Shown: piece by piece, positions 1 to 11,759 of the stretch
Layout of the letters: every line of letters starts with the position of its first letter
Numbering within the stretch: the first letter of the stretch is position 1
Assembly: GCA_035236585.1 (NCBI GenBank)
Contig: CP141127.1
Coordinates: forward strand, 61,609,495 to 61,673,494
Source of the DNA: Warburgia ugandensis
Taxonomy: Eukaryota > Streptophyta > Magnoliopsida > Canellales > Canellaceae
DNA: 64,000 nt
Reading direction: 5' to 3'
The notes under the pieces: generated by a model
The model's input: the letters and a program-made list of their open reading frames with translations, nothing else
Told to the model about the DNA's origin: nothing
Databases searched by the model: none
Position numbers and translations under genes: made by a program

Positions 1-1335
1 CACATCCAACTACGTTTGGCCATGGACACCACCACCGGGATACACCGATCCTCATGGGACCATTTATAAGAACAAATCAATGGTGAAAACATGGACTCCA
101 AGCATGTTAAAAGTATGTGCACCATGTATTTTGCAATCTAACAATCACACTAAAATTTACTAGGAATATGCACCATTTACAAGTGATAATTATGGTTAAA
201 AAATGGCTTCAAAACACACTAAGAATAGGTGCCCCATGCATATCTTCATCTAATGGTCAAAATCCTTCCCAAAAAATAAGAGAGTAATAGGCACCCAACA
301 TATATGAAATACAAAATCTAATCATGCATCAAAGATTATTATAATTTGATCCTAAATCTTATCCTACTCCGTATTCTATAATTTGATCCCTTTCCCATCT
401 CATAGGATCCCACAGATCTTTATATTGTTCTTTTCCTAAATCCACATGATCTTAGCCTTCCATCTCATTATAATCTATATCACAATCCTAAGTTCACTTT
501 TCTAATTTTTAGAATTCTCCACATTTCATTTAATCTCTTTTATTCTCTTCTTATTTTGGTTTATCTTAATTTCCTAACTAGAAGTGATCATCCAAACAAG
601 GTGGATTCTTTGTATCTAAACATCCCCTAACTCATGGAAGAAGGAATTTTCTCCAAAATGTTATTCAATTTATCACTATGCATATTTGAAATCTAGATCC
701 AAGTCATTATATTCATCCTACAACCTAGTTGGTGGCTTCCTTACGATGATAATTCTTGCAAAAATAAATATTTGTATTACAAAAAAATTCATTTTGTTGC
801 AATTAAAAGTGTAGAATTGATTCATCTAAAAAGTTTAGGGGAAGAGTGAAGCAACATTCATAACTTAGGAGGAACATATGTGGTTTAAAATTTTTATTTT
901 TAAGGACATTTTACTTGCTAACCCCACCCAATAGAGACACCATGTGTCAATTAACCATTAAGAACCTCAAAATATCCCAAATTTTAAGGATTGAAGAAAT
1001 CATTGCCAAAACACCATAAAAACTACCTCTTGTCAACTAATTTTACCTATCCCTGTAGACTAGTAACTAGCAAATGCATGTGGATGTAAAGTTGGAGAAA
1101 GAGAGAGCTAAGGTAGAGATTAATAGGAGACTTGATATTGTGTGAGATGTTTAGCTTCATAGGTGGCAAATGGATCTGTTAGTAGAGTCATTTTTCTTGC
1201 CTGCCCCCAAATTTTGTTATTTTTGTATTGAAAATTTCCTTTATCCTTACATAATCTTCTCTTTTTAGATATATATAGATCTGTCATTCCCACCTTTTAG
1301 GATACTTATGATGCAACCCATGATGAGACTTGCTA
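1..1335. other. AT-rich intergenic DNA, no gene seen
   Basis: I read no convincing coding region, RNA gene or mobile-element terminus here. The sequence is AT-rich with short A and T runs. Confidence 0.5.
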
Positions 1336-1400
1336 CATCATATAATTCCAAGAGAGAGAGAGAGAGAGGAGGAGGAGGGAGGATGAGGAATTATATGATG
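1336..1400. repeat. 14-bp perfect inverted repeat around a purine tract
   Basis: The left arm catcatataattcc (1336-1349) and right arm ggaattatatgatg (1387-1400) are perfect reverse complements. The 37 bases between them are pure purine (AG repeats, then GGA repeats) apart from one T. The unit could fold as a stem with a purine loop. It may be a very short MITE remnant; no clear target duplication was seen. Confidence 0.6.
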
Positions 1401-1818
1401 CTAACTGGTTTCATGCTGCGGTTCCATCATAGACATCCTAAAAAGTGGCTAGTAAGGCCCTTTTTCTAAATTTTTCATGATCCAAACCATTCATGTAGTT
1501 TAGCTCACCTCAAATGCTTTGGACACCAAATATTTCATCAAATGAACATTTCTAGGTCCTTTTTTTATTGCCTTTTGAAACCAAAAAATGAACTATGAAA
1601 CATAGAAAAGCTCCAAAATATAGAATACCATTCTTTTTTTTACGTCAAAGGCTAAAACTTATGAAGGACAAGCACTTAGAGATGTTGCGATTTCTTGATG
1701 GAAACCTTTTATATTTAGGGTATTTAAGATGGTTGAATCAGTTGAACTATTTAGATAATGAATTTTTTTTTCAAAAGAATAGGTTCAACCACAATGAGAC
1801 TAGTTGCAACATAGAATC

Positions 1819-1821
<3 letters not shown>

Positions 1822-1901
<80 letters not shown>
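1822..1901. repeat. (AG)n microsatellite, about 40 units
   Basis: An uninterrupted AG run. It creates an artificial open frame of alternating Arg and Glu, which I do not regard as a gene. The rest of 1401-2229 shows no supported gene. Confidence 0.95.
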
Positions 1902-1904
<3 letters not shown>

Positions 1905-2399
1905 TATTAAAAATTATTAAAGACTAATGCTTGATTGTGATTACGGGTCTTTAGACATTAATGAGATGATAAATCTATAATATTGAAATATGAGGAATAC
2001 TTGAGTCCTAGGCCCCACTTTACAATGGTGAGCCTAGCCTTTAATTGATTAAAATTGTTCATCTGATTTCTCTTATTGTTTGTGGTGACTAATAATCCTA
2101 AACAGTGCTGCTTGGATGTAAACAAATTGGATAATAATGCATTGATGGCTGATTCAATTGAGTAAGGAACTATTGATGGTTGTTCAATTTGATATTCATC
2201 TGAGACTCTAGTCTTGGCAGAGGTCCAGTTGTTGTGAGTTCCAACTTTTTTCTCTTACACATGAAGGAGATCACTGAGGAAGATATGGTGGAGGCTATAG
2301 TAGGACTTGTTTCATGGTGAGGTTATTCCAAAAGGGCCCTTGGTGCTTTACATTACTTTGTCATAATTAAGCTAAAAGTGATAACCCAATAAACATTGG

Positions 2400-3000
2400 A
2401 GACTTTTGGCCAATATGTTTGTGCAACGTTTCATACAAGATTATGGCCAAAGTGATTATGAATGTGTTGCTAGCTTGCTTCCCAAAGGTTAATCTCTAAT
2501 GAGAAAGGGGCATTTATTAAAGATACCTAAGTATATTTGATTGAGATTTTGATGCCCAAGGACCTTATTAGTGCATTAAATAGAAACAATTTTTTGTGAA
2601 AACTTAATTATTAATGTAGATATGCCGAAGGCCCTACCGTAGAGCACAATTGTCCTACTTAATGGGAGTGATGAAAGCCTTTAGATTTTGTGATAGATGG
2701 TGTTTCTAAGTTAGGCATTTCCATCTTGTTTGGTTTCTCCTCTACACTTGAATGGAGGTATCCATGATTTTTTAGAGGTAAGAAGGGTTTAAGACAAGGG
2801 GACCCCTTATCCCCCTATTTGTTTGTGATTGCATAGGAAGTATTGACTGAGGAGTCTAAAGGAAGTAGAGAGCAAATGAGGGGGATTGGTGCAATTCTCA
2901 GGAGTAGGTCTAGGGAGACTATAACACACCTCAGTTATGCGGATGATTTATTGATTTTTATCCAAGGGACTAATCTTTGATTCCAGAATCTTAACAAACT
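2400..3000 (+). pseudogene. LINE reverse transcriptase, broken
   Basis: This is the RT core of the LINE relic, which would copy the element's RNA at a nicked target. The block PICLCNVSYKIMAKVIMN is readable near 2410-2465, GLRQGDPLSPYLFVIA at about 2786-2836, then a stop, then LSYADDLLIF with the catalytic YADD at 2936-2947. The segments lie in different frames and are separated by stop codons, so no product is expected. Confidence 0.85.
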
Positions 3001-4499
3001 TTTTGAGACAGATGTTATTAGTGTGGTTTAGGGTCAAGTGATAAATGCCCAAAAACCTGAAAGTATTTTCTCATCAAAACAATCTATGGTATGAAGATAA
3101 ATTATGTTGAAGATGTTGGGATACAAGAATGGATCATTACCTACCACTTACTTAGGGCCCCTTTGATTAGTGGGGAGACTAATCGGTGTACACTTTAGTA
3201 GTTTATCTAGAAGATCTAAAAATGGCTTGTAGGGTGGAAAGGAAAGTTATTATCATGGGCTAGTAGATTTCTTTTAATAAAGCATATGTTGAGTGCCATC
3301 CCTATTCATATCCTATCTATTCTCCCTATGCCAAAGCTAATGATAGATAAAATTCATGGTTTGTTTGTAAAGCATTTTTTTAAGGTAGGTCTAAGAAACA
3401 TTGGAGATCTTAGATGACCATTAGTAGACTTAAAGAGGAAGGGGACCTTTCATTTGGAGAAGATTTGAGGGTTGTGAATAAATCAATGGGAATGCTAAAC
3501 GTAGCATCAAAGTTCTACTCAGAGAACTCACTATTTGCTTGATACTTTAGAAGAAAGCATGTGCAGCAAGGTAAGGAGTTGTGGTATGTTTCTACCAAGT
3601 CTTATAAGTAATGTTTCATTGAAGTTTATTAGACAATATTAGTTATTGGGGATTAAAGAATAATCCTTGAATAATTAGTAGAGGTGATATTCCTTTTTGG
3701 CATACTAAGTGGTCCAATATAGGGCTGCTGGCTAACCAAATTCCATTCATTAGATATCAAAAGTTGATGTTGAAGGATCTCCTATCTGAATGGGGATGTA
3801 ATAAATAGTTTCTAATAGAGCTTATGGGGTAAAATTGGTAAAAGAATTATTGGGGGGATGGATTTGACATTATAGGATAGCGAGGATGAAGTGATTTGGA
3901 CGTTGACTACTAAGGGAGAGTTCTCACTAAAATCAAAAGAAAGCTCATCTATTCATGATAGGATTCTTCCTCTTATCATAAAGTTGTATAGATGCAAAAA
4001 TGTCCTATGAACATGAAATTATTTATTTGGAGAGCTATACAAAATTGTTCGGCAATTGAGGAGAAATTGCAGATAGTTGGTATCCCACTAGCTTCTAAGT
4101 GTTAGTGTTGTTTGAATGTCTAAGTGGAATCGATTAACCATGTTCCAAGACATTATGAAAATGTTCTTATGGTGTGAATATCAAATGGTCTTGATTTGAT
4201 AGTATGGTGAAATGGTGGCATGATATGGTCACTTGCTCGAATTTATTGGGGGCCATGAAATGATTGATACTTGGAATTATTCTATGTCATTGTTGTATGG
4301 AGAGGTGTGCATAGAAGATGGCTAGCAAAAGAGACTCGGAGCATTCTATTTAGGCTAACATCAATTTGGTGATGTTGAGTTGCCTTGGGAAGGTGACATA
4401 AGGAGGTAGTGATATATAGTGGAAACCTTCCGAGGGTGTGATGGTATATTGCCTTGTTTTTAGAAAATTATAACTATTAAATGGGAGGCTTGAAAAAGA

Positions 4500-4885
4500 T
4501 GGATGCTAGAAGCTGAATATTGATAGGAGTTTGTTAGGTAACCTAGGGCCATATGGGGGGTGGAGGTGTCATGAGAGATCATAAGGCTAAGATGCTTTTT
4601 GCTTGTGCTATGTATGGAGGTTGAGAGGGGACCAACAATAAAGCTGAAATGTTGAGTCTTGTGGAGGGTTTGAGTCAGTGCATAAGATATAGAATATATC
4701 AGGTGTGCATAGAATCTGATTCTTCCTTGGTAGTGGTGTAAGGGAATGGGGAAGCCACCATGGACACTCCATGTTATATGGGATACTATTAAGGAACTAG
4801 TGACAAGGATCAACATCCAAGTTAAACACATATTTAGATAAAAGTAATCAAGTGGCTGATAGCCTATCTAAAAAGGGACAACATT
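4500..4885 (+). pseudogene. LINE RNase H domain, broken
   Basis: The RVT_3-type RNase H at the C-terminus of the LINE polyprotein. The readable parts are TNNKAEMLSLVEGLSQC, then IESDSSLVVV followed by a stop, and SNQVADSLSKKG just before the 3' untranslated part. The order and spacing match the RNase H tail of plant LINEs. An open frame of 123 codons on the opposite strand (4460-4831) is a shadow of this domain. Confidence 0.75.
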
Positions 4886-5100
4886 AAATTCTATATTTGT
4901 TTATGTTTCTTATGAACTACCTATAATTACATGTGGTCTTCTGAGATTAGATGCAATTGATTATCCTTTTTTGAGGAGAGCGTGATATTATTTGTAATTT
5001 TTTGTTTACACTTCTTTGTTTGAAAAGGGTCTAATCAATGAAATAAGGCTTCAACTTGAAAAAAAAAAAGAAAAAAAAAAAAGAAAAAGAAAGAAAAGAA

Positions 5101-6309
5101 TGTTCCAATATTTCCCAAGTACAAAGGGTGTCAATATAAGTTTTTAGCACGTTCAGGAATTACATACATGTAAAGGTGGAAAAATTCACATGCATCTATG
5201 CATTTCACCATCCTACTAATTATAATATTGAAACAATGCAAGGGAGCCCATATTTACATGGGCTGCTAAAGTAGTAAGAGAGATACACTTTTGGAGGTGT
5301 TTTGCATAGAGAAAAAACATGCATGAGAGATATTTAGAATATATTGATATTTAGAAAGAAATGTTTCCTAAAGGAGTTCGAGGAGTTCAACATATTGAGA
5401 GAGATGTTAGTTGGATGGGTTTCAACGTTTCGTGTCTTGGGCTGGTTTTGGAAAGAGTATAAGAAGGAAAATAGTATGCTTTATTTTCGAAGATTGCACT
5501 AAGGAGATATCATGTTTTATTATAAGGAAGAAAGAAACGTGTTTCAAAAGAGGAGAGAGGGGGGTTTTTCAAAGAAAAATGCTTAACAAAATAAGGAAGG
5601 CTTAACGTGTTGATAAGTTGAAGGAAAGAGGAAGTATGGAGATTTTTTCTACAGCTGAGTGTAATAAAAGATTCCATGCATAAGAAAGGAGTGATCCAAG
5701 CAGGCTAAAATTGTGATATAAAGAGGATCGTTTAGAAGTGGTGAGGGAGGTCACAGTGAGACTCTTATGCTTTTGGGCTTAACATATTCATTTGTGGATG
5801 AGGAGAGCAAAAGGGTTGAGGACAAGATGAGCAGTTGCATGAGATTTTGTCTTCTTTTAAGAAGCTGCCCAAGAGATAAAGGAGGATTTAAAGTGATAAT
5901 AGAAAAGAGAGGGCTGGTGGAACTTGTTGGGTAAGAGAAGTAGCTACCATCCTTAAGTTTTCTTTTGTCTTCTTCAAGTAGTTGTCCATGAGAGAAGGGG
6001 TTCTCAACGTATTCACTTAGGAAGTTAGCGTTTTGATCTTTGAAGGAAGTGAAGACATTGAGGAGAGAAATCCTTGGGGGGAGGCGGGGGGATGGGTTTA
6101 ACATTTTTTTCATTTGAGAGATAGAGATGCCTCTCCCTTTTCTCTCTCTGTCTCTTGGGGTTCTTAGAGAGGTTTGTTGGCTGGTTTTTGGAGGCATTTT
6201 TCTCTTTTGAGGAGGGAGACCCCCTTCTTCTTAGTTGATTTCAAGCAAGTTTTGAGAGGCTCTTCGAGTTGTGATTGTTTGGTTTGTGTTTTTACTTCTT
6301 GATGAGTAA
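5101..6309. other. No supported gene
   Basis: Purine-rich on the plus strand. A 148-codon minus-strand frame (5751-6197) and a 64-codon plus frame (5411-5605) match nothing I recognise; the first is low-complexity Ser/Leu/Lys-rich. Part of this stretch could belong to the LTR whose 3' end lies near 7579, but I could not find its start. Confidence 0.4.
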
Positions 6310-6330
6310 CATATATATAAATATATATAT

Positions 6331-6401
<71 letters not shown>
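6310..6401. repeat. Compound microsatellite (TA)n(GATA)n(GA)n
   Basis: AT repeats pass into GATA and then an uninterrupted AG run ending at about 6401. Confidence 0.95.
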
Positions 6402-6403
<2 letters not shown>

Positions 6404-7002
6404 ATTGTGTGGTTGTGTTTTGAATGCGAAGTTCTTGCATTGGCTTGGAGAGGATTGTAGGAGACTTACACACGCTAGGATATTCTATGTTTTGTTTTAG
6501 CTTTTAAATGTTTTTATTTTCATTTGCTAATATTAGTTTTGTTATTCTAATCCAAGTTGAGATTAAATTCCATGCTTTAGCCTTAGTATATATGTTTTGT
6601 TTTAGTTTAGATTTATAGTTAGTTTCTAAGCTACCATAGGACTTCTTTCCCTACTTGTTTTGTGCTAGTTTCTTGTAGAATTTTAAGCACTTTTAGGACA
6701 TTTTTTTACTGATATTAGGACAAAATTTTTCATATTTTTTATGCTTATTTCACACATATTTGATAGTTTAGATTATTCTTCTTGTTCAGTTAAACTTTGA
6801 TTAATCTTGAGGAATTTTTATCTTGTTATTTAGGTTGTGGTTTTAGGATAGATTTGAGTGCAGTTTTCAAATTAATAACACATAAGTAATTTTATATCTA
6901 GGGTAAGGATGAAACCAAAAAAATTAGTACCTTTATTCATATGAAAGTGACTAATAGATTTAGGAGTTTACTGTATTAATTCTTAGATAAACCATCCAAT
7001 TA

Positions 7003-7072
7003 ATGTGTGTGTGTGTGTGTGTCTATATATATATATGTATGTATGTATGTATGCATGTATGTATGTATGTAC
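7003..7072. repeat. Compound microsatellite (GT)n(TA)n(TATG)n
   Basis: A GT run is followed by TA repeats and about nine TATG units, one of them varied to CATG. The surrounding 6402-7439 is AT-rich with no supported gene. Confidence 0.95.
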
Positions 7073-7439
7073 AATTAGTTCTCGTTTCATGAAAATTATA
7101 AGGTATATTTCATAGTTTAAAGACTAGTTATGATATATTAATGAGTTTGAGATGTATAAACTCCTATAGTGATTGTAAAAATATAAAGCTATGCTTTGAG
7201 GACATATGGGGTTAAGCTAGGAGAATTAAGAAAATATAAGATTTAGATCTTTTAACATGCATATCTTTCATGTTTTTATTCATTCAATGTTATACTAATA
7301 TGTGAAATGTAAATCTAGGGTAATTGTGTATGCACAGATTATAATTTCAATATTGTAGATTCCAAAATGCTACTCTTAATTTGGTAGATTTATCCACTTT
7401 TACATAGTAGTAGTTTATTTTATTATTTTATTTTATTTA

Positions 7440-7579
7440 TATTGCTTAGCTAGGTTAGGATAATTTAAGCTAGTTTCAATTAAATTTTCAAAATTCAAAA
7501 TTGAGTTGTCATAGGATCGACCCATACTTGAACATCTATGTTACAATATACCCATGCACTTGGTAATTTTAAACAAACA
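7440..7579 (+). mobile_element. 3' end of an Athila-like LTR (remnant)
   Basis: This stretch aligns by eye with the last ~140 bases of the LTRs of elements B and C. It has a T-rich block, then the conserved box with ggatcgaccc, then a tail acaatatacccatgcacttg and an ending aaacaaaca. In B the same box reads gggatcgacccgta and the LTR ends aatcaaca. No primer-binding site follows, so it is a solo LTR or fragment. The 5' boundary and target duplication were not found. Confidence 0.55.
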
Positions 7580-8695
7580 TTAAGGTTAAAAGTCTTGTTC
7601 TGATACACAAGCGGAGAAAGAAGATGACATTTGCATACAGGCCAGGTATGCATGGATAGACCCAAGTAAGGATTAAGCAATTATAAGTTGTGAATCGTCC
7701 TCTATCATTATATTGTCGCGTTTATGTTATATGCCCATTTCCTCGTTCTTAAAAGGTCTTCTCTAGCTATTTATTGTGTCTCTCCTGTCATCTATTCATC
7801 TACGTGCTACTAGCATGTACTCAAAGTTTGTGCATCCTTAGCTCCCGTCGATTGAAAAGACTAAACCCCTCTACCAATCTTTGGTTTTCCAGGTGCGCGA
7901 GGCCCACATGACATTATGACTTTGGTAGCGATAGTAGCTCGTGTTAATAATTTAATCTCTTAATTAACATGTACATTGTAATGAAGGTACTATATCTGGT
8001 CTCTACTTTCAGTCAAAAAGGAAACAAGCTTTCACCAAAGAAAAATGAGCAAAGGAAAACCTTGTTCCTATTAATTTACAAAGCAGGAAGCGACCAGAAA
8101 AGGTATGCATCACACATTCAATGGAAATAAAATATAAATTTTTATTTTTCCTAGGGAAACAAAATTGTTTAGTACATTTGTAGATGCACCGTATGAACCA
8201 AAGGTATTACCAGCTGTGATTATATATTGTAACGATACAGCTTTGGTAAAATTGTAAATGGAGCGTTGTAGTGGAACATCAAAGGCAATTGTATCTGGAC
8301 TATGAGTATAAGGGAGCTATCTTTTAGCTTGATTTCATTTTATTTTGTGAAATCAGAATAGATTTAGTTATTACTCTCTCCACGGACCACGGGTGAAATC
8401 ATATTATTGAATGTATGAAGTATATATGATGGACATGGCTTAATCTTGGTAGGCATAAATGGAAGGTATGCTGAACCAAACCCAGCCACAAGCGGTGGGC
8501 TATTATATTCCTGGGTGGGTTGGACTTTTACAATGGCTTGAGCCCTCCTGGGTGTGTATTAGTTAGGTTAAAGACGAAAATTGCAGGAATCATATTTATA
8601 GCTTAAACTTCTGTTCAACAGGTTGCAGAATGGCTTAGGACTAGGTAAATAGATACACATATATGATAAGGACAGTGCTCGAGGTATTTTGATAA
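7580..8695. other. No supported gene
   Basis: AT-rich intergenic DNA with no reading frame or terminal repeat that I recognise. Confidence 0.4.
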
Positions 8696-8704
8696 TAATT
8701 CGAG

Positions 8705-8754
8705 GGTGCTGATATCCGCATGCCATTTTCTATAGGCGCACGGACGCTTTTGTC
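8705..8754 (+). repeat. Left terminal inverted repeat of the Mutator-like element
   Basis: Begins ggtgctgatatccgcatgcc and ends gcttttgtc. By eye it pairs with the reverse complement of 9429-9480 with roughly two thirds to three quarters of positions identical and one or two gaps. Confidence 0.65.
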
Positions 8755-8866
8755 AGGTAGCAAATAGGCTCGTGATAAACGTCGGGAAATTTTGAAAAAT
8801 AAAAAATGTACAAAACCAATGAAAGAACAATGAAAAATGGGTCGAAGAAGGAAACTTTAAAACTAC

Positions 8867-9308
8867 CGCTTCATGTTTCAAGAAAGAATCCGTTTGCAAC
8901 CTATAAGCTTCATCCAATTGCTCTTGCGAATACCCTTTGAGCAGTATTCTACACAAACCACAAGAAAATGAATAAAAAGGATGTAAAGTTAGCAATCAGA
9001 TCCAATTTTTACTATATTACAGATCATCGAATTGCACCCTACTCCTATATACTTCCTGTGTCAGTTACTCAGATTCCATTCCTTTGAATAAAGTTTCTTC
9101 GGAAACTTGTCAACTTAATTTCAACATAGCAAATTCAATAACAACCCAGAATTAGTAGACAGGAAGAGAAAGGAGATGAAATGCAAAAGACAGACATCGA
9201 AATATTGGTATGTAGAAAAGAAAACAATAAAGGGGCAAATGGTAAGATAGAGAGAGAGAGAGATTAATCTGATCGGATTTGGTTACCTTGAAGCATTCCT
9301 CTCTCCAT
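8867..9308 (-). pseudogene. Captured host-gene fragment: two exons and an intron
   Basis: On the minus strand a short exon (9287-9308 counted from an ATG) ends in a gtaacc donor. An intron of about 338 bases ends in tttgtgtag. An 82-base exon (8867-8948) follows and is bounded by a gtagtt donor. The second exon is open in one frame and reads KGYSQEQLDEAYRLQTDSF, which looks like ordinary protein, but I cannot name the family. Joining the ATG-containing frame of exon 1 to it gives the wrong phase, with a stop after about 31 codons. So either the ATG is not the true start (another frame of exon 1 joins in phase but has no Met) or the fragment has decayed. A small-gene origin is inferred. No function is claimed. 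Confidence 0.45.
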
Positions 9309-9428
9309 TTCGTTTCTCTTTCCTTTTCTCGTTTTTCTTTCTTAACGAGTTTTTTTCGATATTATTTTTAAACTTTTTTTTAAAGATATTTAGTGGGGCG
9401 AGTATATCTACCAAGACAGTTATTATGC

Positions 9429-9480
9429 GACAAAAGCATCTGCCCACCTATCAAATACGAGCGTGCGGATATCAACTTGC
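9429..9480 (-). repeat. Right terminal inverted repeat of the Mutator-like element
   Basis: Begins gacaaaagcatctgccc and ends gcggatatcaacttgc. It is the inverted partner of 8705-8754, followed directly by the candidate target duplication taattcgtt. Confidence 0.65.
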
Positions 9481-9489
9481 TAATTCGTT

Positions 9490-9984
9490 TGTTAAACCCG
9501 CATACAATGTGAAAACTAGAGAATTGTTTTTGACACATGACAGCGTAAGATATTTAATATTTAAATGTGCAATTTTTAGTTCAACATGTGAAACCAATCA
9601 GAGGAAATATCATCTGATTGCCTGGGATGAGGTACACAAAAGCAAAGAGATAGATACTATGTAAATTAAGGCAGGAAATTATGAATGAAACTTCCCCTTG
9701 CAAATGGTTGTGGTGGTTAAGAGATGAAGATGGTTGGTCTTCTACTGAAGATACTTGTGATTTTATGATTGCTATGTGTGGGTGACGATATATTTACCCT
9801 TTTTCTTCTCTGGGCCGCCCCTTGTCATAGAGACAAGAGAGAACACAGGTGTCCCCAAGAAAGAAAAGGGTTCTATTTGTCAATTCCCTTTCTAAATATG
9901 GCCAAATTTCAAATGGTTGTTATCTAGTTCTATCTAATATAAAGATTTGGTCCGACACTATGAAACTTGAACTTTTTTCCCCTT
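9490..9984. other. No supported gene
   Basis: AT-rich DNA without a recognisable coding region. Confidence 0.4.
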
Positions 9985-10420
9985 CTTGATAAGAACATTA
10001 TGTTACAAGTAAAAGATGGCCATAGAATTCAATTTTTAAATTAGCTTTGGTTGTGAGATTTGATTGTTAGAGAAACATTTAGGAGACCTTATTCAACATC
10101 ATATCCTGGAATAAGAGTGGTGAGGTAGTGGACTTTATTTTCAGAAATGAGGAGAAACTTGTCTAGAATTTCTATGTTAGAGAATTTCCTCTTGATTTTT
10201 TATTTATATTTTTCTCTTTTTCAATGGAACATCAGTTTACAAGTGAAAGATGGCCAAAGAAATCAATTTTCATATCAGCTTTAGTTTTGGGATTCGATTG
10301 TTAGGGAAACATTTAGGAGACCATATTCAACATCCTTGAATATCAGTTGTGTGGTAGTAGGCTTTATTTTTAGAAATGAGAAGAAAATGGTTTGGAATTT
10401 TCATGTTAGAGAATTACATT
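9985..10420. repeat. Tandem duplication, unit about 230 bp
   Basis: Two diverged copies run from about 9985 and about 10218. Shared landmarks include ttacaagt-aaagatggcc, gaaacatttaggagacc and atgttagagaatt, each offset by 230-233 bases. No coding meaning was recognised. Confidence 0.7.
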
Positions 10421-11759
10421 TCTTATTTTCAGAAAGATTTGATGGATAAGCCTAGGGATATTTTTCCAGGGCTTCTTCATGATGCAAGGTTTGAAAGATA
10501 GGCATTTGACCTCATGAAGTTTTAAGTAGAAATATAGTAAAATCATGCTATTACTCCTTACTAAATTACTAATTAAAACCTTGATGCGAGATTTATTTGA
10601 AAATGACCCAGATATGTTATTTTTTCTTAGATTGTTATGAAGGGGAAAGCTCTAACACAAGATCATTGAAGAAAAGAGGTTTGTTGGAAAAATAAGAGTG
10701 ATAATGGACCAAAATAGTGAAATGGCAATAGAAAGAATAGACAAGACTTATGCTTTGTGGCATGTACTTGATATGCTATTTTTAAAATACTTAATTTTAC
10801 GATCATTCTCAATAAAAAGTGGTTGCTTATGAGGTGTAGGCTTGACTTGCTTTGCTTGATGTTCAAAAATTCTTTTAACTATATTATGAGCCCTAAATTC
10901 ATAGTCTTAAAGCTAGAAAATCCATCAGACTTAGGTTAGTAACTATTGAAGGCAAACATCTATTTGAAATTCACACCCCTAATTCAGGATGCATAGTTGA
11001 TAGTGAAGTTGATAAGGTATGTAGTCGATTGATTTCTCCAAATGGCCAGCTGGAACTGTAGGCTAACTATGTTTTAAATTAAAAAATTTATCTCTCAAGA
11101 TAGCTTGATCTCCATGGCAATTGATGTGACTTCACACAATGGGTGGAGCATCATGACTCAAAACTTTTAATCCAAGAACTCTAAAAGTAGTGAGTTGAAG
11201 ATCTCTTAAAAGTTGATTGAAATAAAACAAAACTAAAGCATCTTTGACTCTTGAGGAAAAGTCAGTTGGTAGATGCAAAGAAGCTGACTATCCAAAGACT
11301 TCATCATATCTTTCATGAGTATCATATAGGAAGCAGGATGGAAAGCTCTTAAAAGTCTATTGGAAACTAACAGAACTAGGTATTCATGAGACCTAAATGA
11401 AAGTCAGCTAGAAATTTATCAGTAGCTAGCTATCATATTGTAACATTTCAACATTTTATGATATTACTAAAATTATTTCTGCAAGTTTAATAACAAAAGG
11501 AAGTTGTTTCACATGGTTATGAATTGAATGTACTAGATTCCATACTAGAGTTCAAACACCAAACTAGCAACTTTAAGTTTTCTATTTTTTTTTATAATTC
11601 TTGTGATGTATAAATGGATACCTAGAATTTAATGAATTACGAATAATCTTGATTGGGGAGATTGAACCATAGAAATTAATTAATGGAAGTATCATCTCAA
11701 ATTAAATAGTAATTGATGGATAAGATCAATTATAAACTTATATTTATTAAAAAGAGAGT
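10421..11759. other. No supported gene
   Basis: AT-rich DNA with short frames only. No terminal repeats or conserved protein blocks were recognised. Confidence 0.4.

Larger units (their letters stand above)
2230..5100 (+). mobile_element. Decayed plant LINE (L1-type with RNase H domain)
   Basis: Non-LTR retrotransposon relic read in order on the plus strand, broken by many stops and frameshifts. Visible parts: the start of the reverse transcriptase around 2290-2480; the conserved GLRQGDPLSPYLF block at about 2786-2824; the catalytic YADD at 2936-2947; the region after the RT with a run resembling LLSWASRFLLIKHMLSAIP (about 3250-3300); a zf-RVT-like stretch near 3895-3930; an RNase H domain (NKAEMLSLVEGL near 4635-4670, SNQVADSLSKKG near 4840-4880); and an A-rich 3' tail at 5058-5100. 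The endonuclease part and the 5' end are not recognisable, so the start is approximate and the copy is probably 5'-truncated. Presence of RNase H fits the common angiosperm LINE lineage. It is inactive. Confidence 0.85.
8705..9480. mobile_element. Mutator-like element carrying exon-like sequence (Pack-MULE candidate)
   Basis: The ends are long imperfect terminal inverted repeats: 8705-8754, and 9429-9480 read in reverse. They share blocks tgatatccgca and gcttttgtc with the same spacing. The flanks are candidate 9-bp target duplications, taattcgag (8696-8704) and taattcgtt (9481-9489), matching at 7 of 9 positions. Long inverted repeats with a 9-bp duplication are the hallmark of Mutator-like elements. 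The 776-bp interior shows no transposase. Instead it holds a minus-strand exon-intron-exon arrangement, which is the definition of a Pack-MULE. Family assignment is inferred from structure only. Confidence 0.6.

Noticed and set aside
1595..1927. 110-codon frame ending in alternating Arg-Glu
   Set aside because: Most of its length is a translated AG microsatellite.
5751..6197. 148-codon minus-strand frame
   Set aside because: Low complexity, contains an internal repeated segment, no recognisable domain and no gene context.
9425..9664. 79-codon plus-strand frame
   Set aside because: It runs through the right inverted repeat of the Mutator-like element and has no domain.
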